This document shows, one piece after another, positions 13,401-21,815 of a stretch of DNA of 64,000 nt (positions within the stretch are counted from its first letter, which is position 1; each line of letters begins with the position of its first letter). Under the pieces are notes generated by a model that had not been told where the DNA came from, made no database searches, and worked only from the letters and a program-made list of their open reading frames with translations. Made by a program: the position numbers and the translations under genes. Source of the DNA: Tubiluchus corallicola (lineage: Eukaryota > Priapulida > Priapulimorpha > Priapulimorphida > Tubiluchidae); contig JAQGDQ010000077.1 in assembly GCA_030141605.1 (NCBI GenBank), positions 136,501 to 200,500 on the forward strand. The letters run 5' to 3'.

Positions 13401-15230
13401 ATTTGCATATTTAGGTCAACATATTCACATAATTATTTAGGCAGTGCAATTTTTGGTATTGAAATAGATTTTCACTGTCATGCAAGGTTATTTCAAGGTT
13501 AAAATGTGAATTGTGGATATGTGATACAGTTATTTGCATTGCTAAGTTTTTATTGGTCTCGTTAATTAAATTTTATAAAAAGTACTGATTAAATCTGGAT
13601 TTTTGTGAGATTTGAACATGCAGCCATTTTGTGACTCTGACTCTGGTTGTAAAGCTAATAGTTATTGGTGTATCTTACATTACAGCATCCACATGGCATC
13701 AATGCAGCAGAGCTGGAGACACAAGTTCAGGTGCAGGTACGTCTAGAACAACAGTATCGTCTAGAAGAACGTGCTCGTCGTCAGCAGCTCTTCCAAGCTC
13801 AGCAAGAGCAAATGCGCAGACTTCGAGAAGCTCAGGATCGTATACGTATTGAGCAGCAAATACGCAAACAGCAGCAACAGGTAAAATGCCCATAGCTTCT
13901 GTTACTACTGTCATAATTAAAATTCATATGTACACCTTTTGTTTATAGTTACTCATTTTGAAAAACTGATTTTGAATTACAGCCAACTTTTTTAGGCCTG
14001 ATTACTTCCTTTTCTAAATGTTGGCATAGAAGTTTACAGGAGTTATAGCAGTATGAAGCAACATTTCATTCATACATTTTAACATTTCCCCTGTAGCTCT
14101 TCCAATCTCTACATCTAATAAAATTTGGCAAGCATTGATACACTGTCAACCTACCGAGCATTTTCAGTTTTTACTGTTATCGTCGTTACTTGTCGGTTTG
14201 TATCACTTTGCTATAAAGTTTTTGTTTTTTTGTTTGTTAGCAAGATTTAAGAAATTACTGAAAATATTCTTTTTTCTTGCTTAGGCACAGAGTCAAACAA
14301 TGGCACAACAGTTGTACAACATTCTGCGTACATCCACAGCTTCTAGACCAGACGGCCCTGCAGCACACTTAAATGCCCATGGCCACTATAGACCTCCAGG
14401 GGCACCATCACATAGTATGCCTTTTTTTGAAGTGTATAGTCATAACAGTTATGAGTCATAATAACAATGCATTCCATTACTGTGTTTAGATGCTAAACCG
14501 TTTCTTTGCTTTTTGCAGAGACACGAAGCAAACTTGGTATTAATTTCTAATTAAATACAGCACAAGTTAAGATTGCACAAATATGTGACAAAAAATGTAT
14601 TATTAACTGCATTGACTTTTCGTTTTATCTAAATTTAAATTGTAAATACTGTTTAAAAATGCAGTTTTCTTTCCTAAATTGAATAATCTGAATGGTGACA
14701 GTGATAACAGAAAATTTTCATTCTCATCTAGCATTTCAAAAATGGTGTTGTAGGATTAACAACTAACTTGAAACTAATTAATATCAGCTGGCTGACACGA
14801 ATGAATAACTGAAGTATCTTTGTGAATAATTTTCAAATTTAAACTTAACTGGTGTTTCTCTTAATGCTGAAATGCAAATTGAGATTTAGCATTCTGTTAT
14901 CTCCTGTTATCTGCATGTTGTTTATATTTGTACCTTATTATCATCAACTTGCTTTCACCATCAATTAAAATAAGTTCATTAACTAAAATTTTTTTTGTAG
15001 GCACTAGTGGTGCCACCAATCCATTTGTTGAGCTATTTAAACGAATGCAGCAGCAGCAACCACAGAACACCACTAATCCAGTGCAGCCAAGGCTATTTCC
15101 AAAAATGCCAGCCAGCTCAACAAGCGAGGAAAAGTTAGCCGAGCCAAAATATCAAAAAGGTGAACAATCAGCTGACGGCAAGACTCTGAAGGTTGGAAAT
15201 CTAACCATTACAGCGTTGGATAGCGATTGA
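1..15230 (+). CDS. ATRX: ATRX-type SNF2 chromatin remodelling helicase, 3' part of gene (18 exons)
   Basis: Nuclear ATP-dependent DNA translocase. In other animals ATRX works with DAXX to deposit histone H3.3 in heterochromatin and at repeats. The in-window protein is 1101 aa, read from base 3, and ends in TGA at 15,228-15,230. My exons are 1-117, 784-896, 1621-1773, 2773-2950, 3142-3279, 3496-3671, 4333-4497, 6552-6626, 7900-8123, 8705-8838, 9253-9445, 9744-10163, 10495-10858, 11657-11822, 12839-12975, 13686-13880, 14285-14414 and 15001-15230. All have GT donors and AG acceptors, and the phases join without a break. Phrases such as [15 protein letters not shown] and [10 protein letters not shown] match ATRX better than RAD54L2. 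The ADD zinc-finger domain and start codon must lie upstream of the window. Exon joins were made by eye; a boundary could shift by a few bases. Confidence 0.92.
6552..6626 (+). CDS. ATRX: Short 25-codon ATRX exon ([13 protein letters not shown] segment)
   Basis: A 75-base phase-0 exon between acceptor TTTTGTACTAG and donor GTGAGT. It reads [13 protein letters not shown] followed by a basic tail ([12 protein letters not shown]). Human ATRX has the equivalent DFQMLSRIWTHPW at the same place, directly after the segment that ends in LFQ; here the previous exon also ends in SLFQ. Without this exon the helicase would lack the conserved IW-HPW block that joins lobe 1 to the acidic linker. No in-frame ATG-led ORF marks it, so simple ORF calling misses it. 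Confidence 0.85.
7900..8838 (+). CDS. ATRX: ATRX acidic/basic inter-lobe linker exons
   Basis: Two exons (7900-8123 and 8705-8838) encode a low-complexity charged insert between the two helicase lobes. The first begins [25 protein letters not shown] and is rich in Ser, Asp and Glu. The second has a run of five Asp followed by KKKG and then DSSIEVVK. Human ATRX has a similarly acidic insert with VEVIKV before a short basic SRSR-like stretch, so length and chemistry are kept while sequence is not. IEVV (in-window residues 477-480) next to serines and aspartates fits a SUMO-interaction motif; this is inference. The split arginine codon (CG|A) across the intron confirms the join. Confidence 0.8.
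9253..10858 (+). CDS. ATRX: ATRX exons encoding helicase lobe 2 (motifs IV-VI)
   Basis: Three exons (9253-9445, 9744-10163, 10495-10858). The first contains [20 protein letters not shown] followed by [18 protein letters not shown], the start of the C-terminal helicase domain. The second continues [16 protein letters not shown] (motif IV). It then carries a Glu/Lys/Thr-rich insert of about 70 residues ([20 protein letters not shown] onward) that is longer than the matching loop in human ATRX, before [16 protein letters not shown]. The third holds motif V ([18 protein letters not shown]) and motif VI ([11 protein letters not shown], in-window residues 732-742), with both conserved arginines (736 and 739). 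Lobe 2 looks functional. Confidence 0.9.
11657..15230 (+). CDS. ATRX: ATRX C-terminal exons after the helicase
   Basis: Five exons (11657-11822, 12839-12975, 13686-13880, 14285-14414, 15001-15230). The first keeps the ATRX signature [11 protein letters not shown]...[20 protein letters not shown]. The next has TWQDMINQG, comparable to the LEDLINQG segment of the human protein. The third is a Gln/Arg/Glu-rich predicted coiled coil ([18 protein letters not shown]). The last two are low-complexity (PPGAPSH, then [10 protein letters not shown]) and end in TITALDSD. The Gln-rich, Pro-rich tail also occurs in human ATRX, but the final 75 residues align with nothing I recall. Stop TGA is at 15,228-15,230. 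Confidence 0.85.
14519..14550 (+). CDS. Possible alternative terminal exon of ATRX
   Basis: A strong acceptor (TTTCTTTGCTTTTTGCAG) precedes 32 bases that can be spliced in phase to the exon ending at 14,414. They would add [10 protein letters not shown] and a TAA stop at 14,548-14,550. An ATTAAA sequence, a weaker poly(A) signal, overlaps the stop at 14,550-14,555. Use of this exon would give an ATRX form lacking the last 75 residues. It is a prediction from splice sequence only; a decoy acceptor is equally possible. Confidence 0.3.
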
Positions 15231-15708
15231 ACTTGCTTTGTTGCTGAAAGCGTTTAAGATCGCTGTGCATTTGGAAAGTAACAGACATGGCCTTACAATT
15301 GGACGGTCATGTAAGGGGTGGCACTCTGGATAATGAGGGAGGTTATATTTTGGAAAGTTGTTAGTGTTTAGTGTATATATTAGTGATGTATGGCATTTTT
15401 TGGATGACAATTAATTTTTGCCACATTTCTTGAGTTTTGTAAAATCTAAATCACATCCTAGGGAATGTAAGACAAATATGTGTTATGTAGGATCCTATAA
15501 GGGTGTTTAAATATTTTGGTTACATCTTTCTGCCAGTTGCCTGATTTTATGTAAACTAAATGTATTTCTCTTAATGATCTTGTCTTGTAGAATATACCGT
15601 GTGCACACGTGTAGTTATTGAACAAAAGTCGTCTATGTTTCAGTTGAATATTAAGATTTTTTTCCCTCACAATTATTTTTTTGTGGTTAAAACATTTTGA
15701 AACCAATT

Positions 15709-15714
15709 AATAAA
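15709..15714 (+). terminator. Poly(A) signal AATAAA of the ATRX gene
   Basis: The first AATAAA after the ATRX stop lies about 480 bases downstream, followed by T-rich sequence. The 3' UTR would be 15,231 to roughly 15,735. No ORF or repeat is evident inside it. Confidence 0.6.
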
Positions 15715-15984
15715 ACCTATAATTAAATGAAGTTTCTTACGTTGTAAGATGTGAATTTATGATTATAAAGAATTATACCCGTTCAACCCGCAAATTAACA
15801 CGAACGAATGAAACTAGTTTCGTGTCAGTTTTAGGTTTGATATTGGCTTTTTCTACTGAGGTTGGAAGTTGATAAGTGATAGATTTTATTTCATACAACA
15901 GTTCTGTGTGAAATCGATGCTATCTTTATTGTTACCTTAATTGTACAGCATCATCATAATCATCGTTTACTTGGTTTTAAGATC

Positions 15985-16856
15985 TAAATTATTGCATGCT
16001 CCACCGGTTGATGCCACACTCTACTAACTGCTTCCACCGCTTCCGATGCATCATCCCTCAGATCAGGATCTGTATTTAGATCTGTTAGAAATAAAATTTA
16101 GTAAATTTGTTTGCAGTATATCTATGTACATCAGTAGCTGACCCCTTGTCGGGTTTTTTGTCGTATCACGAGCTTAACGCAGTGCTATAGGAAGAGGTGG
16201 TTTTTGAGGTAGTCTTAGTGCTTGCCCATCCAATACAATCTTCTTACTTGGATTTGTTTACAACAATGTTCTTCTTCACCACATCAAATAGATCATTATT
16301 GGAAGTTCTGTCATGCTATTTATTGCCTAACATAGACATCTTTGAAAAGCGTCAATTGCCTTCTGCTGTTTTTATTGTCCATAGCTCAGTACTGTATAAA
16401 AATACAGGTTTAGCTTTTGTTGAAAGGTTTCCAACTTTGGTTTCAAGAGAAAGTTTATTGTTTTCAAAAACTTTTGTGAGATCTGAATAAGCAGACAATG
16501 CTAGAATTTTCTTTTGTTGTTTGTTGGCTTTGGTATCTCGGTATGTTGATGTCTTGCGAGGTACCTCGTACAACGAGGTACCTCGTTCTGTCATGCTATT
16601 TATTGCCTAACATAGACATCTTTGAAAAGCGTCAATTGCCTTCTGCTGTTTTTATTGTCCATAGCTCAGTACTGTATAAAAATACAGGTTTAGCTTTTGT
16701 TGAAAGGTTTCCAACTTTGGTTTCAAGAGAAAGTTTATTGTTTTCAAAAACTTTTGTGAGATCTGAATAAGCAGACAATGCTAGAATTTTCTTTTGTTGT
16801 TTGTTGGCTTTGGTATCTCGGTATGTTGATGTCTTGCGAGGTACCTCGTACAACGA
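15985..16856 (-). pseudogene. Degenerate non-LTR retrotransposon reverse-transcriptase C-terminus
   Basis: Read on the minus strand, the region gives phrases typical of the end of RT ORFs in LINE-type elements: NNKLSLETKVGNLSTKAK, then FLYSTELWTIKTAEGN, then (after a frameshift) IDAFQRCLC. Further on come LDGQALRLPQKPP and DASKRWKQL. This order (Y-ELWT, IDAFQR, a HxLRLP-like block, RW..L) is that of RTE/L1-like elements in many invertebrates. Stops and frameshifts interrupt every segment, so it is dead. Part of it (16,305-16,576) is duplicated exactly as a tandem copy. Family assignment is from memory of motif order, not from a search. Confidence 0.6.
16305..16856. repeat. Exact 272-bp tandem duplication with palindromic junction
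   Basis: Bases 16,305-16,576 are repeated at 16,585-16,856 with no difference that I can see (offset 280). The eight bases between the copies, GGTACCTC, complete a second GAGGTACCTC palindrome that also occurs near the end of each copy. Both copies lie inside the retrotransposon relic. The identity of two non-coding copies implies a very recent duplication or an assembly error. Confidence 0.9.
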
Positions 16857-18294
16857 TTGTTATTGAATCTGCCGTCATCTTTATCATTGCCTTTCATTCA
16901 CCGTGAAGCTAGTTCTTCCAGTTTTTAGTTAATTCACCTTCTAAGCAAACCTACCACAACTTGTTTATTAATTTCTTCAAATGTTTAGTTGTTAAGTTAC
17001 TGAATGCTAGAAATTGTGTGCTTGCTTCCTATTGATGCAACTCATGCAATGATGCAGGAAATGAAAATGATTGTGAATGAGTTGAATACTCTTATTGAAT
17101 AATGATTAAATTAACATATCACATATTAATGTAACATATTCCTGATAGTGTTGCATGTAAGAAACAAAAAATTCATAAGGAATTTGAAAAATGAAGGCAA
17201 TTCTTATTATGTACATAACCTTAAATGAAGTGTATCATTCACATTCTCAACGAACGATTCTCAAGCATAAGTTTTGCTATAGGTATATAAGTACACACGA
17301 TCAGAAACTCTCAATTAATGTAGAGAATCAACACTAGATTTTTTTTTTACATTTATTATGTTATCTTGTCTGTTGATAAATCAATTGATTTTTTTTCTCT
17401 GGTGCTGTTCTCATGTGTGGCATAGTGAACGTAGTCTTCTCTGTGTGTGTGTGCATGCGTGCATGTTGTATCGTTTATTAAATATGGAGTACATATAGTG
17501 TTTGATAAATCAGTAACAGAAATGTGAGTTGACTGACTGCATGTTGAACATTATATAAACAGCTTTTTACAGTTCCCCAGATTGGCAGCCACGTGGTCAA
17601 TTTTGTTCATTTAAAGATTGTGCATAATTATGTTATTGTCGTCAGCTATTTATTGTTGTTTATTTCGTGAGTTCCAGGTATATTACGTTATAACCATGCT
17701 TACCAGGTAATGAAATGTTGTGCATCATTTACAGTAACAGATACATGTAATTATGTATATACATGTGTAATATTATTTGCGTTTATTTATAATTGTATGG
17801 CCGTCGTCTTAAAGTTCAGTGGCAGTGGTCTAAGCTGCGTTAGTCAATTTTTTCGCCATGTAATGTTTAAGTAATATTTTGATGTAAAATAAAAAATATA
17901 TTAGTGTATAAAAGAATAATTGTTTTTAATGTCTTTATAAACGCTGCAAGTCAGTGCAAAAACGGGCACATTAAATGATTTTAACACCTTAAGGCTTTAT
18001 GTTCGATTGATTCGTAACTTGAATAATTGCATGATTAGCTGGAAGTTTGACATTACAAATGGACAAAGGCTTTTACAATGGATAATAATTACTGGACATA
18101 GTAATGAAGTATATTAGTTGAGGGGTTAGACCTGCAAGCTGAATATAAAAAAAAAATTTAAGTAACATTTTCTGGCTTTTGAACCATCATTTGAATAGAC
18201 TATTAGCGATTTTAAGACTTTAATTCTACATCAAGCAAAAAACGTTTCTGTACTATGCAGATGTTAATTCCAGTTTTTCTCTCTCAACTGCTCG

Positions 18295-18334
<40 letters not shown>

Positions 18335-18770
18335 TCTCTCTTTCTGTCATTCTATCTCTAGCAGGTAAGTAGAATGGCACAATGAAAATTAGAATACCGG
18401 TTTCTAAGTTGGAAGCGTCTAAATGGAATCCAAATATAATGTATTTTTTTTTAAATTTGACTTCTAAAATGGAATATGCGTTAACTTCTGAAATTTCTTA
18501 ACAATTAAAATCTGTTCATTATACGTTTCTATTGAAGCAGAGACTTCCAAGTTTACCGTATCATTTGTGTCAATCCCTTTGGTCATGTTAGTAAATTTGC
18601 ATGATTTGTAGTGGGTTTTCTTTGTAAAAGTAGAAGAAACTAGAACTCTGTAGTTTGGGTTCTACTGCTGGCCACATTGAAACAAGTTAATTTGAGCTTG
18701 TTAATTTCGGCAAAGAACGCCTGTTTTTCACTGTCCATAGAAAGTGTTTGTAGCTCACTGGATGCACTAA
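16857..18770. other. Intergenic sequence, no gene seen
   Basis: A+T-rich sequence between the retrotransposon relic and the GH35 gene. No ORF with a protein-like composition and no RNA gene were recognised. It holds a short GT-rich stretch near 17,440 and a CT dinucleotide tract at 18,296-18,341. The promoter of the GH35 gene should be here, but no clear TATA box or initiator could be picked out. Confidence 0.5.
18296..18341. repeat. (TC)n microsatellite
   Basis: Nearly pure TC dinucleotide tract about 430 bases upstream of the GH35 gene's ATG. Such CT/GA tracts can act as promoter-proximal GAGA-type sites in animals, but nothing here shows a function. Confidence 0.9.
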
Positions 18771-18772
18771 CC

Positions 18773-20689
18773 ATGTCAGCTAACTCAGATATATATGAAT
18801 TCTACGCAAGAGGGGGTATCAAAAAAGGACTTGAACCAGACGACGGGAAATTCACCTTAAACGGGAAACGCATTGTCTTGTTGAGTGGAGCAATGCACTA
18901 TTTTCGAATTCCTAAGGAGTACTGGAGAGACAGGTTGTTAAAATTGAAAGCAAGTGGACTGAATACAGTAGAAACGTATGCGCCATGGAATCTGCATGAA
19001 AAGCTACCCGGCAAATATAAGTTTTCAGACGAGTTAGATATTCGACACTTTTTGTTAACAGCAAAAGAGATCGGACTATTCGCAATTCTGCGGCCTGGTC
19101 CATATATATGTGCTGAGTGGGAATTTGGTGGTTTACCTTACTGGCTCTTGCGTGATCGTAAAATGAGAGTACGGACAACGTATAAACCGTTCATTGCTGC
19201 AGTCGATAGATATTTTGAGCAGTTACTGCTTCTTGTTAAAGACCTTCAGTTCATGCACAATGGCCCGATTATTGCACTACAAGTTGAAAACGAATACGGT
19301 TCATATGGCGTTGACCGTGACTATGTTCACTTGGTGAAGGAGATAATAGAAAAATATGGTATTGTTGAAATGCTGTTCACATCAGATGGACCTCATTTTC
19401 TAGAAAATGGAGGAACTATTCCAGGTGTCCTAGCGACTGTTAATTTTCAGTGCCGATCAAAGTCTCATCTGGAAATACTGCATGCGTTTCAGCCTGATCA
19501 ACCGTTAATGGTTTCAGAATTCTGGACAGGGTGGTTCGATTACTGGGGAGGGAAACATAACACGCTTGCTATTGAAAGATTCAAAAAAAAGTTGCGAAGC
19601 ATTCTACTCCGTGGCGCTTCTATAAGCTTTTACATGTTTCACGGCGGCACGAACTTTGGCTTCATGAATGGGGCGTTGGGGGTAAAAGAACCGCCTTATT
19701 ATTACCCAAATATTACAAGCTACGATTATGATGCCATCATCACAGAGTCAGGTGATATTACAGAGAAATACGTACACACAAAAGAATTTCTGAGGAATTT
19801 CGATTCGGGTTTTCGAGAACGCCCTCTGGAAGATCCACTATCAGTTGCAAAAGAAGCATATAAAGCCATAAATGTGGCCAGCTATTTACCAATTTATCGC
19901 TTGTTAGACATGGTCACAATGGAAAAACATCATGATATTGTGCCCATGGAACTACTAGATTGTAATGATGGCGCTGGTCAAGGGTACGGTTATGTATTTT
20001 ATAGAAACACATTTGAGTCTACCGGGGGGAAGATACAAATCGAAGATCGGGTGCGTGACAGAGCGCACATATCACTGTTTCATGAAGACCAGAAAATAAT
20101 CAACAGGACAATAGACTGGCTAGATGAAAATTTCGAAATTGAATTACCGAAAACTGGTGATCACCCTCACAAATTAACTTTAGAAATTCTTGTCGAAAAC
20201 ATTGGCCGAGTAAATTACCAAGACGGAATACATGTCCCCGAATTTGTGTGCTATGACGACCAGCGAAAGGGTATCGCGGGAGATGTATGGCACAATGACA
20301 AAAAGTTGTTAGATTGGGAAATATTTCCTTTAGAGTTCGATGCTAAATTTGTTGCACAATTATCTAATATTGAATGGATTAATTTAGATAAAGCTGTCAA
20401 AGACGACAACGTCTTAGCAGGAGGGTCTGTGTATAAAGCAGTGCTTTACATTAGAGGAAAGCCTAAGGATACATTTCTGTGCCCGAAAAACTGGGGAAGA
20501 GGAGTTGCTTTCATGAACTATTTCAACTTAGGACGATACTGGGAAACCAAAGGGCCCCAAAAGACTTTGTACGTTCCAGCCTCTTGTCTCCGCGAAGGCG
20601 AAAACACAGTTATTATGTTTGAGCTGGACTGTGCACAGCCAAAAATTGAGTTTAGTGACCACTTATTTTGGAAAGTTGAGCAATCTTGA
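18773..20689 (+). CDS. Intronless GH35 beta-galactosidase-like protein (GLB1L2/GLB1L3 type)
   Basis: Glycoside hydrolase family 35 enzyme, expected to remove terminal beta-galactose from glycoconjugates. The 638-aa protein starts at the first in-frame ATG (18,773), downstream of an in-frame stop at 18,641. The blocks SGAMHYFRIPKEYWRDRL, GLNTVETYAPWNLHE, RPGPYICAEWEFGGLP and MFHGGTNFGFMNGA match the GLB1L2/3 subgroup closely. The acid/base glutamate sits in ENEYG (residue 174) and the nucleophile in VSEFWTGWFDYWGG (residue 249). C-terminal beta-sandwich motifs (NWGRGVAFMNYFNLGRYW) are complete. The oddities are that the gene has no intron while its neighbours have 18 exons each, and that no signal peptide follows the ATG, although family members are usually secreted or lysosomal. 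A missed upstream exon could supply one. A cytosolic protein or an expressed retrocopy are alternatives. Confidence 0.9.
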   Translation: MSANSDIYEFYARGGIKKGLEPDDGKFTLNGKRIVLLSGAMHYFRIPKEYWRDRLLKLKASGLNTVETYAPWNLHEKLPGKYKFSDELDIRHFLLTAKEIGLFAILRPGPYICAEWEFGGLPYWLLRDRKMRVRTTYKPFIAAVDRYFEQLLLLVKDLQFMHNGPIIALQVENEYGSYGVDRDYVHLVKEIIEKYGIVEMLFTSDGPHFLENGGTIPGVLATVNFQCRSKSHLEILHAFQPDQPLMVSEFWTGWFDYWGGKHNTLAIERFKKKLRSILLRGASISFYMFHGGTNFGFMNGALGVKEPPYYYPNITSYDYDAIITESGDITEKYVHTKEFLRNFDSGFRERPLEDPLSVAKEAYKAINVASYLPIYRLLDMVTMEKHHDIVPMELLDCNDGAGQGYGYVFYRNTFESTGGKIQIEDRVRDRAHISLFHEDQKIINRTIDWLDENFEIELPKTGDHPHKLTLEILVENIGRVNYQDGIHVPEFVCYDDQRKGIAGDVWHNDKKLLDWEIFPLEFDAKFVAQLSNIEWINLDKAVKDDNVLAGGSVYKAVLYIRGKPKDTFLCPKNWGRGVAFMNYFNLGRYWETKGPQKTLYVPASCLREGENTVIMFELDCAQPKIEFSDHLFWKVEQS

Positions 20690-21739
20690 ACATCGGTTTA
20701 TAAGTAAACTCATTAAATTTTAGAGAAGAATTTGAGGTCTATGGGTAAAAAGTGAATGATAGTTTCTTAATCTAAACATCATGCCATATGTCATCGTCAC
20801 AAGGATATTAAAAGACTATGGATAAACCAAACCCCTGGGTTTAGTAAACAAGTCATATGGAAATCATATTAACCACGGTTAATTTAAACACAGTTAGATT
20901 ATCTAATTAATTAATATAATTTATAATTAATGTTATAATTAGTTAATGATAAAATGAATTATCAATTTAAACAAAACGAAACCAAAGAGGTGTAAACTGT
21001 AAAGTAACCGGACTGTATTCGTACCTGAAATCGTTAGACACCGTCTTAATGAAATATTTGGGCGAAACCGCAAACAAAAGTTAAAAAAGACATTTGGATA
21101 AAGAAAAAGCAAAGAATACAAAAATAGATGGCACGGAGAAATGCGTAGCTAATGTACACGGAAATAATGAAATTTAAATAAAAAATAAGTTGAGAGTATC
21201 TGTGCGTCTTGATACGTAGTTCTAAAATTATTCTTACTTGGAAACACGCATTTTTGGGTCCTACGCTACTCAGTACAGCATCAAAGTTATTTCTTGTTTG
21301 CTACAAGGTTATTATTTCTTAAAGACAACGTTACTTAGAACACTGATAAAGCTTTCTACTCTAATGTATCCTGCTCAGTCAAACGATGATTACAGACTCA
21401 CGTGGAATTCAACAAAACATTTATTAAATAACGCCGCATAAATACTGGCTAATGGCTGTCTATTCAACCATTGTTCTAACCGTAATCGTTTCCGTTAAGA
21501 GCTGATATCTGTCCGTAATCGTTGTCACTAGGAAGGTGAACGACAGATCACCTTAAAACAACAGGTGATCAGCGTCATGGAATGAAATGTCATTGTGCTG
21601 CAGCGAACACGATTACCTGATGAATGGCCTAGATGAGACGATAACACCGGCATGTTAGCTATTCAGCTAGGTGAGAAACTAAAAACATATCAAAAATCTG
21701 AATAGAAATATTGGCTAAAGCGACTCAGAGATGATGTGG
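20690..21739. other. 3' flank of GH35 gene and homeobox upstream region
   Basis: No gene seen. An AATAAA at 21,177-21,182 is a candidate poly(A) signal for the GH35 gene, about 490 bases after its stop. At 21,546-21,570 an 8-base inverted repeat (GATCACCT...AGGTGATC, 9-base spacer) contains a CAGGTG E-box about 250 bases upstream of the homeobox start codon. It could be a regulatory site. Confidence 0.4.
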
Positions 21740-21748
21740 TATATAAAG
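21740..21748 (+). promoter_or_regulatory. TATA box of the homeobox gene
   Basis: TATATAAAG lies 76 bases upstream of the homeobox ATG at 21,816. With transcription starting about 30 bases downstream, the 5' UTR would be only about 45 bases. A focused TATA promoter with a short leader fits a tightly regulated developmental gene. This is inference from sequence and spacing. Confidence 0.55.
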
Positions 21749-21815
21749 AAGAGAGTCTGGAGGGAAAACTGTCATAATTTGCTCTTGTCAAGAAGAGGAG
21801 TAATCTATCGCCGTC

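Noticed and set aside
18677-18772. 32-codon upstream extension of the GH35 reading frame, starting with TTG
   Set aside because: Animal nuclear genes rarely start at TTG. The extension has no family similarity, and the first ATG at 18,773 immediately precedes the conserved region.
18773-20689. Horizontal transfer from bacteria as the origin of the intronless GH35 gene
   Set aside because: The wording of its motifs (MFHGGTNFGFMNGA, WTGWFDYWGG) follows animal GLB1L2/3 closely, so an animal origin is the simpler reading.
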